57,713 bases of DNA from positions 67,966 through 125,678 of the forward strand of contig PFLE01000011.1 of assembly GCA_002784465.1 (NCBI GenBank), read 5' to 3'. A model generated the notes under the pieces. The model was not told the DNA's origin and ran no database searches. It was given only the letters and a program-made list of their open reading frames with translations. Origin of the DNA: Candidatus Shapirobacteria bacterium CG_4_10_14_0_8_um_filter_39_15. GTDB lineage: Bacteria; Patescibacteriota; Microgenomatia; UM-FILTER-39-15. Shown here in pieces: positions 1-7,516 of this stretch; position 1 is the stretch's first letter, and every line of letters begins with the position of its first letter. Position numbers and translations under genes: made by a program.

Positions 1-450
1 GTAGGAATTATCCCAATCCATAAAATAGCCTAATCTTTTTGACTGCTCGGTTTGGATAGCGGCAAATTTTAGGGTGTGTTCTTTACATTTTTCTACGAAT
101 TTATCAATTCCGTATTTCTCAATATCTTTTTTTGACTTAAATCCCAACGCTTTTTCGACTTCGACTTCGACCCACAACCCTTGATTGTCAAAACCGTTTT
201 GGAATCTTTGTTTATATCCGCGCATATTAAAAAATCTCTGCCATAAATCCTTATACGTTCTTCCCCAAGCATGATGAACACCCATTGGGTTATTGGCAGT
301 TATCGGTCCATCCAGGAAAGAGAATTTCTTGGTTGAAGAATCATTCTTGTGGAGATATTTTTTCAGCAATCCATTTTTTTCCCATTCTTTCAGGAGTTTA
401 TTTTCCATCTCCACAAAATTTATTTTTGGATCAACGGGTTTAAAAGCCAT
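1..450 (-). CDS. ileS: Isoleucyl-tRNA synthetase, N-terminal part (cut by window edge)
   Basis: Translating the minus strand from an ATG at 450 gives 150 codons open to the window edge; the 3' part lies outside. The enzyme charges tRNA-Ile in the cytoplasm. The HIGH-type ATP-binding signature is GVHHAWGRT at residues 57-65, in the context [11 protein letters not shown], followed by [15 protein letters not shown] at 86-100 and a [10 protein letters not shown] stretch. This wording is typical of the IleRS subtype of many Gram-positive and CPR bacteria and separates it from ValRS and LeuRS. A TATAAT box ends six bases before the ATG, so the transcript may be leaderless. Family assignment is very secure. 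Confidence 0.93.
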   Translation of the reverse strand, partial: MAFKPVDPKINFVEMENKLLKEWEKNGLLKKYLHKNDSSTKKFSFLDGPITANNPMGVHHAWGRTYKDLWQRFFNMRGYKQRFQNGFDNQGLWVEVEVEKALGFKSKKDIEKYGIDKFVEKCKEHTLKFAAIQTEQSKRLGYFMDWDNSY

Positions 451-456
451 GGAAGT

Positions 457-462
457 ATTATA
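457..462 (-). promoter_or_regulatory. Predicted -10 box of ileS (leaderless spacing)
   Basis: On the minus strand TATAAT is followed by exactly six bases and then the ATG at 450. Transcription normally starts about seven bases after the -10 box, so the start point would fall on or next to the start codon. No Shine-Dalgarno sequence is visible. No good -35 box was found. The same spacing recurs at glyQS and the DHH gene. Confidence 0.5.
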
Positions 463-515
463 TAACAATCAAAACGAAGCTTACAGGGAGGAATCTAGCG
501 TAGCGACCCTATGTC

Positions 516-551
516 ATTCTGGACTCGTTTACACTGAAAGTGATCCAGAAT
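516..551. repeat. REP-like hairpin between ileS and the transposase
   Basis: ATTCTGGA at 516-523 and TCCAGAAT at 544-551 form a perfect 8-bp stem; the loop holds a second small stem, CACT/AGTG. The layout, beginning GTCATTCTGGACTC and ending ATCCAGAATC, resembles dispersed extragenic hairpins common in bacterial genomes. It lies just outside the transposase element and may be a substrate of this or a related transposase. No second copy was found in the window. Confidence 0.6.
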
Positions 552-582
552 CTATGCAAAAATCAAATCATCCCATTTCACA

Positions 583-602
583 CACTTGTCAAGTGGGAAC
601 GT
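583..602. repeat. Left 20-bp direct repeat of the Y1 element
   Basis: Identical over 20 bases to 1301-1320. It includes the partial palindrome ACTTGTCAAGT. It lies 13 bases beyond the transposase stop codon. Confidence 0.7.
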
Positions 603-614
603 AGACTTTAGATT

Positions 615-1262
615 TTAATCATCGGGGTCGATAAGTAAAGAATATGCCGTAGGATCATCGACGTCTCCCCCTTCAACAAATTCCTTATATCCAAGCTTTA
701 AATTATTTTTAGAGAAGTATGACAAAATAAATTCCTTGTCACAAAAAGGATGAGATTGTTTAGAAAGATAATAATTATATGAAGAATAAGGATAAACTTT
801 ACCTTCCCACATCTTAAGTGGGAAAGAGTTTCGATGAATATATTTGGATAATTGTAAAAGATATTCATCATTTTCTATTATTCTTGCTTTAAAACTACCT
901 TGATACAAAGGCCCAACTCTCTCATATTTGGTGTTAAAATATCTTGTATAACTATCTAATACTTTTCTCATAAATCGGGTGATTCCACCCTCTTTAAGCT
1001 GTTGTAGCAACAAATGGAAGTGATTAGGAATTAATGAATAGCAGAAAAATCGGACAATATCAATTTGTTGTTCAATCTTTCTTAATTTAATCATTCCTCT
1101 TCTAAAATCTGAAAGCTTCATCGATTGAGGTTCTTTCCTATAATAATCTAGTGTTTCTAAAAAACGTAAATAGTCCCATCGGTCAAGAAAAATATCTCTT
1201 TTTTCTACTCCACGATTATAAATATGATAATAGCTGCCGGTTACAAAAGACGGATTGATCAT
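615..1262 (-). CDS. REP-associated (Y1) transposase
   Basis: A 215-residue HUH endonuclease of the Y1_Tnp family (COG1943 type), which cuts and rejoins single-stranded hairpin DNA. The HUH motif is HFH at 81-83, in IPNHFHLLL. The nucleophile is one of the tyrosines in SYTRYFN (Tyr105 or Tyr108), followed by the typical GPLYQGSFKARI stretch. The N-terminus YHIYNRGVEKRDIF is characteristic. The ATG at 1262 is preferred over an in-frame TTG at 1310, which lies inside the terminal repeat. The gene is intact, so the element may be active. It sits alone between ileS and ftsZ with no cargo. Confidence 0.88.
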   Translation of the reverse strand: MINPSFVTGSYYHIYNRGVEKRDIFLDRWDYLRFLETLDYYRKEPQSMKLSDFRRGMIKLRKIEQQIDIVRFFCYSLIPNHFHLLLQQLKEGGITRFMRKVLDSYTRYFNTKYERVGPLYQGSFKARIIENDEYLLQLSKYIHRNSFPLKMWEGKVYPYSSYNYYLSKQSHPFCDKEFILSYFSKNNLKLGYKEFVEGGDVDDPTAYSLLIDPDD

Positions 1263-1295
1263 ATATAGTATTTCTAATCCAGTATCTTCTTCTGT

Positions 1296-1320
1296 GTTCC
1301 CACTTGTCAAGTGGGAACGT
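1296..1320. repeat. Right terminal hairpin and direct repeat of the Y1 element
   Basis: Perfect 11-bp inverted repeat at 1296-1318 (GTTCCCACTTG, one base, CAAGTGGGAAC), overlapping the 20-bp direct repeat at 1301-1320. On the ftsZ transcript it would fold into a strong hairpin, but no U-tract follows, so it is not a standard terminator. Confidence 0.7.
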
Positions 1321-1352
1321 GGGAGCGCAAACTTAAACTTTTGGGTGTATCT

Positions 1353-2498
1353 TTATCGACCTTGCCTCAGAAATGCCGGTATCTCGAATTCTTCTCCCAT
1401 TTCTTCCGAAGGAATGGCATTATTGTCAGAAGGCGTAGAGATTGTTTTTTCTTCTTGCCCTTGTTGCTCTTGGGTTGATGAAGAAATTGTTTCTGCCACC
1501 GTTGTTAATCGAGGAGCGACTAAATTGGCTAACCGCAATCTTGCTTCATCAAAACCCGTTGCAATCACGCTTACTTTAATTTGATCAACCAGTCTTTCAT
1601 CAATCGTCGCCCCAAAAATAATATTGGCATCGGCATCCGCTTTTTCTGAAATCAATTTAGCCGCTTCATTAACTTCACTCATGGTTAAATCCGGACCGCC
1701 GGTAATCGTAAATAAAATTCCTTTCGCTCCGTCAATGGAAATTTCCAACAAGGGTGAAGCAATGGCCGCCCTGGCCGCCGCTTGAGCCCGATTATCCCCG
1801 ATCCCCGTTCCGATACCCATAAACGCGCTGCCGGCATCTTTCATAATGGTTTTAATATCGGCAAAATCGCGGTTAATTAACCCCGGAAGAGTGATAATAT
1901 CCGAAATTCCCTGAACTCCCTGTCCCAAAACACTATCCGCTACCTTAAAAGCTTCCAAGAGAGTCATTTTTTTATCAATTGAGTCGAGAAGTTTTTGATT
2001 TGGAATCACAATCAAAGCATCAACCCGGCTTTTTAAAGCTTCAATCCCTTCTTCCGCCACGACCATTCTTTTGGTTCCTTCAAACGCAAACGGTTTCGTC
2101 ACGACGCCAACTGTCAGCGCCCCTTTTTCTCTGGCAATTTCGGCAATAACGGCCGAAGCACCGGTACAAGTTCCGCCGCCCATTCCTCCGGTAATAAAAG
2201 CCATATCCGTATCCACTAATAATTGGGCAATTTTTTCTTTTGACTCTTCGGCTGCCTGCCGGCCTAATTCCGGATTACCGCCGACTCCCAAACCGCGGGT
2301 TATATTATCACCCAGTTGAAGTTTATTCTGGGCTAAATTCGCCAAAAGCGCTTGAGCGTCGGTATTGATTGCCACAAAATCAACACCCTGAATTTGTCCA
2401 TCGGAAATCATTGTATTAATGGCGTTTCCTCCACCACCCCCAACACCCAAAACTTTAATTTTAGCAAATCTGCCTACATCTGGTTTAACAAGTGCCAT
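1353..2498 (-). CDS. ftsZ: Cell division protein FtsZ
   Basis: The tubulin-like GTPase that forms the cytokinetic ring, 381 residues. Visible motifs are GVGGGGGNAIN at 18-28, the signature loop GGGTCTG at 107-113 (usually GGGTGTG, so one Gly is Cys here), and the T7 loop NRDFAD at 209-214 that completes the partner subunit's GTPase site. The extreme C-terminus EIPAFLRQGR matches the conserved peptide that binds FtsA, which agrees with ftsA lying directly upstream. A linker rich in Ser, Thr and Gln precedes it. It is the last gene of the division cluster and seems to have its own promoter plus an upstream hairpin. No good Shine-Dalgarno is seen. Confidence 0.98.
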   Translation of the reverse strand: MALVKPDVGRFAKIKVLGVGGGGGNAINTMISDGQIQGVDFVAINTDAQALLANLAQNKLQLGDNITRGLGVGGNPELGRQAAEESKEKIAQLLVDTDMAFITGGMGGGTCTGASAVIAEIAREKGALTVGVVTKPFAFEGTKRMVVAEEGIEALKSRVDALIVIPNQKLLDSIDKKMTLLEAFKVADSVLGQGVQGISDIITLPGLINRDFADIKTIMKDAGSAFMGIGTGIGDNRAQAAARAAIASPLLEISIDGAKGILFTITGGPDLTMSEVNEAAKLISEKADADANIIFGATIDERLVDQIKVSVIATGFDEARLRLANLVAPRLTTVAETISSSTQEQQGQEEKTISTPSDNNAIPSEEMGEEFEIPAFLRQGR

Positions 2499-2522
2499 AT
2501 TTAGTTAACTTCTGTGGGGCAG

Positions 2523-2542
2523 CCCTTCGACTTCTCTCAGGG
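2523..2542. repeat. REP-like hairpin in the ftsZ leader
   Basis: CCCTTCGACTTCTCTCAGGG folds with a CCCT/AGGG stem. Related copies with the same CCYTTCGAC...AGG layout lie inside coding sequence at 31689-31710 and 32926-32944. Here it is in the untranslated leader predicted for ftsZ. Confidence 0.55.
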
Positions 2543-2564
2543 TAAATTTAAGAAGTGTGAAAAA

Positions 2565-2573
2565 ATTATATCA
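2565..2573 (-). promoter_or_regulatory. Extended -10 promoter in the ftsA-ftsZ gap
   Basis: The minus strand reads TGATATAAT, a perfect extended -10 element, in the 86-base gap between ftsA and ftsZ. A start about seven bases downstream would give ftsZ a leader of roughly 60 bases carrying the hairpin at 2523-2542. This would let ftsZ be expressed above the rest of the cluster. Confidence 0.45.
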
Positions 2574-2584
2574 TGGATTGCCAA

Positions 2585-3880
2585 TTAGGGCAAAAGGGAT
2601 TTAATAAAATCAATCGCTTTATGAGCCAATCCCCCAATGGGAATTTTGTCAGTAATTCTTTCAAAGTTAATCAACGATACTTTAGTGGTTTCTGTTTTTT
2701 GAATGCTTGATCGGTAAAGAATCAGGCCTAAAACAGTGGCAAAAACCGGCGATAAAACATCCTCCACTAAACCCGTTAATCCGGTCGGAATCCCGATACG
2801 AACCGGCATTGAAAGCGTTCTTTTACAAGAATCAACCGCGCCTACAGTTAGCGCTCCCCCGCCGGTCAAAACGATTCCAGAAGGCGTCATTCCAGCAAAT
2901 CCGCTTTTTTTAATTTCCAAACCGACCATGGTAAAAATTTCATTCAATCTCGGCTTAATAATCCCTTCGGTAATTGTTTTTCGCGAAACGGTTTTAGTAT
3001 CTTCGTTAATACCCAAAGAGGCTAAATCAAGTTCATCATTTGATTTTTCTTCTTTTTTTTCGCTTTGATCCGGTAAGGTTTTTTCGATTGATTTATCCGA
3101 GAGAGCAATTTTTAATTTTTCCGCGTTTTCCAGTGACAATCTTAAACCAATGGCTAAATCGTTGGTGACGTTTTTCGCCCCAATCGGCAAAACGCTGGTG
3201 TACGACGGCGCGCCTTCAATATAAATAACCAGACTCGTCGTGCCGCCGCCAACATCCACCAAAACCACACCCAATTCTTTTTCAGTCTCGGTTAAAACCG
3301 CTTGAGCCGAGGCAATACCGCTGAAAACCATACTATCAATATCCGCCCCAACTTCGGAAACGCAGCGCGATAAATTTTTAATTGAGGTAGAAGAACCGGA
3401 AATAATGTGGGTTTCCACTTCTAAACGAATGCCATTCATTCCCAAAGGATCCTTAACTCCGTCTTGTGAATCAACGGTAAAATATCGCGGCAAACAGTGA
3501 ATAATTTCTCGAGAAGAAGGCAGGGAAATCGCTCTGGCGGCTTCGATCACGCGGCGGACATCTTCCGGACCAATTTCCCCTTCCGGTTCGGCCACCGCAA
3601 CAACGCCTTTGGAATTTTGCGAGGCAATGTGCGCGCCGCCAACCGAAACCAATAGTTTGGAAACGCTGTAACCAGCCATTCTCTCCGCCGCCTCAACCGA
3701 AGAAATAATCGCTGTCGTCGCCTCTTCAATATTAACCACTTGGCCTTTACGAATTCCGGCTGATGGCGTACTGGAAACACCAATAATGCTTGTTTTTGCG
3801 TCTTCCAGATTAAATTGAGCAATAATTGTTCCGATTTTGGAACTGCCAATATCTAACCCAGCGATAATTTTTGAAGCCAT
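2585..3880 (-). CDS. ftsA: Cell division protein FtsA
   Basis: Actin-fold ATPase that tethers FtsZ to the membrane, 431 residues. The N-terminus IIAGLDIGSSKIGTII is the phosphate-1 motif. VVLVDVGGGTTSLVIY is phosphate 2 and GIVLTGGGALTVG is the adenosine motif. An SHS2-like 1C region follows residue 80. The segment near residues 270-300, rich in Lys and Glu (DQSEKKEEKSNDE), is a low-complexity insert. The C-terminal helix around LAHKAIDFIKSLLP is amphipathic, as expected for membrane targeting. It lies five bases downstream of ftsQ and upstream of ftsZ, the usual order. Confidence 0.97.
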   Translation of the reverse strand: MASKIIAGLDIGSSKIGTIIAQFNLEDAKTSIIGVSSTPSAGIRKGQVVNIEEATTAIISSVEAAERMAGYSVSKLLVSVGGAHIASQNSKGVVAVAEPEGEIGPEDVRRVIEAARAISLPSSREIIHCLPRYFTVDSQDGVKDPLGMNGIRLEVETHIISGSSTSIKNLSRCVSEVGADIDSMVFSGIASAQAVLTETEKELGVVLVDVGGGTTSLVIYIEGAPSYTSVLPIGAKNVTNDLAIGLRLSLENAEKLKIALSDKSIEKTLPDQSEKKEEKSNDELDLASLGINEDTKTVSRKTITEGIIKPRLNEIFTMVGLEIKKSGFAGMTPSGIVLTGGGALTVGAVDSCKRTLSMPVRIGIPTGLTGLVEDVLSPVFATVLGLILYRSSIQKTETTKVSLINFERITDKIPIGGLAHKAIDFIKSLLP

Positions 3881-3885
3881 ATTAA

Positions 3886-4281
3886 TTAATATACCACTAC
3901 TGGTTTATCGAATCTTAGATCAATACTTTTAGGCACTTTCCCTTCTATTTTAGATCGAGAAATAATAAATTGTAAAGAGGCAACCGAATATTTTAAGTCG
4001 GACGAGGCGGCTAACCGGACGGTTAAAGGACCAGGCAATGTTACGGTAATGGTATCTTTGTAATCCAAATTCTCCGGCGTGATTCCATATTCACCCAATA
4101 TTTTTTTAAATTCAGTTTCTTTTGAAGGATTTACTGCTGGATTTAGCTGACGACCCGGCCAATTAGGAAAAGAAATATCCTCTAGTTTTATGATTGTCAA
4201 AAGAATGATCGGGCTAAAGACAAACAGCAAAAGACTAAAGACTCTTTTTTTATTATTAGATTTATTTCTTGGCAATCTCAT
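3886..4281 (-). CDS. ftsQ: Short FtsQ-like divisome protein
   Basis: A 131-residue bitopic protein. It has a basic cytoplasmic N-terminus (MRLPRNKSNNKKR), one membrane segment at about 14-31 (VFSLLLFVFSPIILLTIIKL) and an extracytoplasmic tail ending SIDLRFDKPVVVY. That ending is the last beta strand typical of FtsQ/DivIB, and the position between murG and ftsA is the usual ftsQ place. At 131 residues it is about half normal length, and a separate POTRA domain is not evident. It overlaps the end of murG by 20 bases. Position and ending support FtsQ; sequence alone would not be decisive. Confidence 0.65.
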   Translation of the reverse strand: MRLPRNKSNNKKRVFSLLLFVFSPIILLTIIKLEDISFPNWPGRQLNPAVNPSKETEFKKILGEYGITPENLDYKDTITVTLPGPLTVRLAASSDLKYSVASLQFIISRSKIEGKVPKSIDLRFDKPVVVY

Positions 4282-5362
4282 TTAGGTTATTAACTAAAAT
4301 TTCGGCCGCATTCAATTTAATTAGCTTCTTGGCTTGACTGCCGTTTTGATGATATTGATCAATCTTTTCCATCATTTTGTTAATTTTTTCCAGCAAAGTT
4401 GATGAGGTTAAATCTTTTTGATAAAGAATCTCGGCAATTCCGATTTTTTTTAGCATCAAGGCGTTTTTTGTCTGTTCGTCCTGATAAGTCCAAGGGATTG
4501 GAATAAAAAGTGTCGGTTTACCCAAGGCTGCCACTTCGCAAACCGTATTAGCCCCAGCCCTGGAAACAATTAGATTCGCGTGATTCATTACCCAACCGAT
4601 TTGTTGTGAATTAATATAAGGAAATAATAAATAATTGGGTCCAAAATCTTTATTGAGTTTTTCGTAATCCAGCTCTCCGCACTGGTGAATAACGGCGTAC
4701 TTCTTTAGTAACTCAGGCAAACAACCAAGTACTGCATTATTAATCAGTCTTGATCCCTGATTTCCTCCCGTGATATAAATTATTGGCAATTTCGAATTTC
4801 GGATTTCGTTTACCCTGTAAGGGAATTTCGAATTTCGAATAAATATCTCCTGACGGATTGGATTACCAGTTAACACTACCTTATCTGCGGGGAAATGTTT
4901 CACTGAATCCGAAAATGAAACGGCTATTTTATTAACAAACAGGGAATTAATTTTTGACGATAAGCCAAAAGTGATCGTTTGTTCGTGAGTTAAAATCGGG
5001 ATGCGCAGAATCCAAGCAGAAAAAACGACTGGCACTGAAACGTATCCGCCAAAAGAACAAACAACATTTGGTTTGATTTTCCAAAGCCAGTAAAATGATT
5101 GAATCAGCCCCAAGGGAATCCGCAGCAAAGAAGGGATGGTGTAGCGGCTGAATTGTCTTTGCAACCGGCCAGTGGTTATGGAAATAAATGTCGCACCAAG
5201 TTCAGGAATCACTTTCGATTCAACCGAAGCGGTTTTATCACCTTCTAGGCTGTGTTTCCTACCAAAATAATAAATCTCCCAACCGCCCCCTTTTTTTAAC
5301 TCGGAAATAACCGCTTGAGCGGGTGTTAAATGTCCGCCGGTAATCACGATTTTTTTCATCAT
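4262..5362 (-). CDS. murG: UDP-GlcNAc:undecaprenyl-PP-MurNAc-pentapeptide GlcNAc transferase MurG
   Basis: GT28 enzyme that converts lipid I to lipid II at the inner membrane face, 366 residues. Seen: an N-terminal glycine loop, TGGHLTPA (shorter than the usual GGTGGH), HEQ in ILTHEQTITFG, the second glycine loop GGNQGSRLIN, and the UDP-binding block SRAGANTVCEVAALGKPTLFIPIP. Two start codons are adjacent; the second ATG (5359) is seven bases from a TATAAT box and may be the real start. Residues around 173-191 (IRNSKF...EIRNSKL) come from a 7-bp repeat array at 4788-4844 that has entered the gene in frame. Confidence 0.95.
   Translation of the reverse strand: MMKKIVITGGHLTPAQAVISELKKGGGWEIYYFGRKHSLEGDKTASVESKVIPELGATFISITTGRLQRQFSRYTIPSLLRIPLGLIQSFYWLWKIKPNVVCSFGGYVSVPVVFSAWILRIPILTHEQTITFGLSSKINSLFVNKIAVSFSDSVKHFPADKVVLTGNPIRQEIFIRNSKFPYRVNEIRNSKLPIIYITGGNQGSRLINNAVLGCLPELLKKYAVIHQCGELDYEKLNKDFGPNYLLFPYINSQQIGWVMNHANLIVSRAGANTVCEVAALGKPTLFIPIPWTYQDEQTKNALMLKKIGIAEILYQKDLTSSTLLEKINKMMEKIDQYHQNGSQAKKLIKLNAAEILVNNLNEIAKK
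4788..4844. repeat. Heptamer array inside murG
   Basis: Units AATTTCG, AATTTCG, GATTTCG, then a 15-base spacer containing CCCTGTAAGGG, then AATTTCG, AATTTCG, AATAAAT. It totals 57 bp, a multiple of three, and is read as IRNSKF-PYRVN-EIRNSKL on the minus strand. A related array is at 18384-18418. Confidence 0.8.
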
Positions 5363-5366
5363 CTAA

Positions 5367-5375
5367 ATTATATCA
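5367..5375 (-). promoter_or_regulatory. Extended -10 promoter at the ftsW-murG junction
   Basis: The minus strand reads TGATATAAT. The box ends four bases before the first murG ATG and seven before the second. A transcript would start about at the second ATG, giving a leaderless murG-ftsQ-ftsA message in addition to read-through from upstream. Confidence 0.4.
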
Positions 5376-6461
5376 TTTAACAACTCTTTGCCGGGAAATA
5401 TTAAGAAGAATACCAATCCCCGCTAAATTAATCACCAGAGATGATCCGCCGTAAGAGACGAATGGCAGAGGAACACCGGTTAAAGGAATTAAGGAAACCA
5501 TGGCAGCTAAATTCACGACCATTTGAATTCCGATCCACGAAGTAATGCCAACCGCCAGCAGCTGGCCAAATCGGTCGGGTGTTTCCACGGCAATTTTAAA
5601 CCCTCGCCAGATAATAATCAAAAACAAACCAATTAAAACAAGCGCCCCGATAAAACCAAGCTCTTCCGCAATGACCGCAAAAATCGAGTCGGTGGTTGCT
5701 TCCGGCAGATATGCGTATTTTTGCCGGGAGGCACCGATTCCCACTCCGAATAATCCACCCGAACCTAAAGCCAATAAAATCTGGTGAAGGTGATAGGATG
5801 ATCCAAGAGGATCGCGATTCGGATCAAAAAAAGTCAATAATCTCGCCCGCCGATAAGAAGAACTGATAATCAAAATAATTCCTCCGATTAAACTGCTGGT
5901 AATAAAACCGATTAACGACAAAAGCGGGGCGCCGGAAACAAAATAAAGAATAAAACCGGTAATTGAAATAATTACGGCTGTTCCCAAGTCCGGCTCTAAG
6001 AGAATTAATAAATTAAGAAGGCCTAAAACAAATATTAACGGCAGGAATCTTGACTTGGAAGTAAAGACAGAGGACAAATATATTACCAAAGAAAGTTTTA
6101 CCAACTCGGCCGGTTGAAACCCGAAAAAGCCCAAATTAATCCACCGTCTGGCACCTAATAATTTTATCCCGATTCCCGGAACTAAAACTAAAATTAGAAA
6201 CCCAATGGTTGCTAAAATCAGGATCGGGGAAATTTTTCTCAAAACCTGATAATTGATTTTTGAAAAAATCGCTAGAGAAATAAAACCTATAATAATCCAA
6301 ATAATCTGCTGGCGAATATAATAATACTTATCACCAAAGTCCTGAAAAGCCGTTACCGAAGAAGCTTCGAAAATCATTAAGACCCCAAAAATTGACAAGG
6401 CAACGGTTAAATAAAAAAGGAGAATATCAATTCGTCTGATCTGGGGTTTGAGTTGAGCCAT
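5373..6461 (-). CDS. ftsW: Lipid II polymerase FtsW (SEDS family)
   Basis: Polytopic SEDS glycosyltransferase that polymerises lipid II at the septum with FtsI. The start is placed at the ATG at 6461, which overlaps the mraY stop (TAATG), giving 362 residues. Upstream in-frame starts would run deep into mraY. Around ten hydrophobic segments are visible. Family signatures are GARRWINLGFFGFQPAE, LLEPDLGTA, PEATTDSIFAVIAEELGF and GVPLPFVSYGGSSL. It is coupled to mraY by overlap and sits eleven bases from murG. Confidence 0.95.
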   Translation of the reverse strand: MAQLKPQIRRIDILLFYLTVALSIFGVLMIFEASSVTAFQDFGDKYYYIRQQIIWIIIGFISLAIFSKINYQVLRKISPILILATIGFLILVLVPGIGIKLLGARRWINLGFFGFQPAELVKLSLVIYLSSVFTSKSRFLPLIFVLGLLNLLILLEPDLGTAVIISITGFILYFVSGAPLLSLIGFITSSLIGGIILIISSSYRRARLLTFFDPNRDPLGSSYHLHQILLALGSGGLFGVGIGASRQKYAYLPEATTDSIFAVIAEELGFIGALVLIGLFLIIIWRGFKIAVETPDRFGQLLAVGITSWIGIQMVVNLAAMVSLIPLTGVPLPFVSYGGSSLVINLAGIGILLNISRQRVVK

Positions 6462-7495
6462 TAGATCACGGCTAACCATAGACCGAAAACGGCCAAGATT
6501 ATACCGACAAGCCAAGCACGCATAACGATTTTTGGTTCTTCCCAACCAATCGCTTGAAATAACAAATGAAGGGGCGCGATTCGAAAGATCCTTCGATGAA
6601 AAATCCGAATGGCAATTATTTGTCCAAAACTGGAAGCAACCTCAACAATAAACAAGCCGCCGATTACGACAACCGCCATAATTTTTCCAATCAGCAAACC
6701 AACCACGGCTAAAGTCGCGCCAAAAGATAGCGCCCCAACATCTCCCAGCCAAATTCTGGCCGGATAAACATTAAAATACAAAAAGGCCATTAACGCACCG
6801 ATCCAAAGGGGTAAAAAGATTGACAACACGGTATCAAGAACTGTTTTTGACAAAATCCAAAAAGCAAAAAGATAAATCAACAGCAAACCGCACGATAGTC
6901 CATCCAAACCATCGGTAATATTAAAGGCATTGGCAAAGGCAACAATTACGAAAGCGGCAAAAGGAATATAAACAATACCCAGAGGAATAACATTAAAAAG
7001 GGGAATGTGAACAAAATCAATTTTAAGATTGTTATACAAAAGAACAGCAATAATTACCCCCAACGTGCATTGAATTAGAAATTTGTGACGGGTTTTAAGA
7101 CCAAAAATACCCTGTCGTGCCAACCCGAAAGACTTCATTAAATCGTCATACAAACCCAATAAACCGAAGGAAATAAAAGTGAAAAAGATAATATTGATTT
7201 CTTCTTTAATCGGATAGGAAGAAGAAATATAAATCCCTAAATAGGAAATTAAAGGGAATAAAATCGCGAAAAGCAGGCAAACCACCGCAATAATTAAAAA
7301 ACCGCCGCCAACCGGAGTGCCGATTTTTCCGGCATGAAGTTTGTAAAAAAGCTTCTCACCGACTTTAAGTTTTTCCGCTGATTTAGTTTGGTCTAAACGC
7401 TGAAATTTGAGTTTGTATAAAAAGTTAATAAACGGAACAACTAACAGGCTAGTCAAAAGGAAGGAAAACATTAATAGTCCTAACGATAATGCCAT
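6461..7495 (-). CDS. mraY: Phospho-MurNAc-pentapeptide translocase MraY
   Basis: Membrane enzyme that moves phospho-MurNAc-pentapeptide onto undecaprenyl phosphate to make lipid I; 344 residues with about ten membrane segments. The catalytic motifs are present: YDDLMK, NAFNITDGLDGLSCG and WLGDVGALSFG. The late cytoplasmic loop reads PLHLLFQAIGWEEPKIVMRAW where most MraY proteins have a triple His (HHHFE.KGW.EPKVV.R.W), so two of three histidines are replaced by Leu. This is unusual for an essential site. Its neighbours leave little doubt about the role. Confidence 0.93.
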   Translation of the reverse strand: MALSLGLLMFSFLLTSLLVVPFINFLYKLKFQRLDQTKSAEKLKVGEKLFYKLHAGKIGTPVGGGFLIIAVVCLLFAILFPLISYLGIYISSSYPIKEEINIIFFTFISFGLLGLYDDLMKSFGLARQGIFGLKTRHKFLIQCTLGVIIAVLLYNNLKIDFVHIPLFNVIPLGIVYIPFAAFVIVAFANAFNITDGLDGLSCGLLLIYLFAFWILSKTVLDTVLSIFLPLWIGALMAFLYFNVYPARIWLGDVGALSFGATLAVVGLLIGKIMAVVVIGGLFIVEVASSFGQIIAIRIFHRRIFRIAPLHLLFQAIGWEEPKIVMRAWLVGIILAVFGLWLAVI

Positions 7496-7516
7496 ATTGT
7501 AATTATATTTTACTCT

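Larger units (their letters stand above)
583..1320 (-). mobile_element. IS200/REP-type element with a Y1 transposase between 20-bp direct repeats
   Basis: The same 20 bases, CACTTGTCAAGTGGGAACGT, occur at 583-602 and 1301-1320 in the same orientation and bracket a single Y1 transposase gene. Each copy holds a palindrome. The right one is a perfect 11-bp inverted repeat around one base (1296-1318); the left one is imperfect. Subterminal hairpins at both ends instead of classical terminal inverted repeats are what Y1 HUH single-strand transposases use. The right repeat lies 33 bases past the ftsZ stop. The exact ends are inferred. Confidence 0.65.

Noticed and set aside
293-604. Plus-strand open frame of about 100 codons over the ileS start and the hairpin region
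   Set aside because: It is antisense to the clear IleRS reading and to repeat DNA, and its translation resembles no protein.
1263-1310. Extra 16 N-terminal residues for the transposase from a TTG start
   Set aside because: They would be encoded by the terminal repeat; the ATG at 1262 gives the normal family N-terminus.
1296-1318. Intrinsic terminator after ftsZ
   Set aside because: The stem is strong but no run of U follows on either strand; it is better explained as a transposon end.
2071-2319. Plus-strand frames over ftsZ, ftsA and other core genes
   Set aside because: They are antisense shadows of conserved proteins, rich in Pro and Ser as expected from reversed codons.
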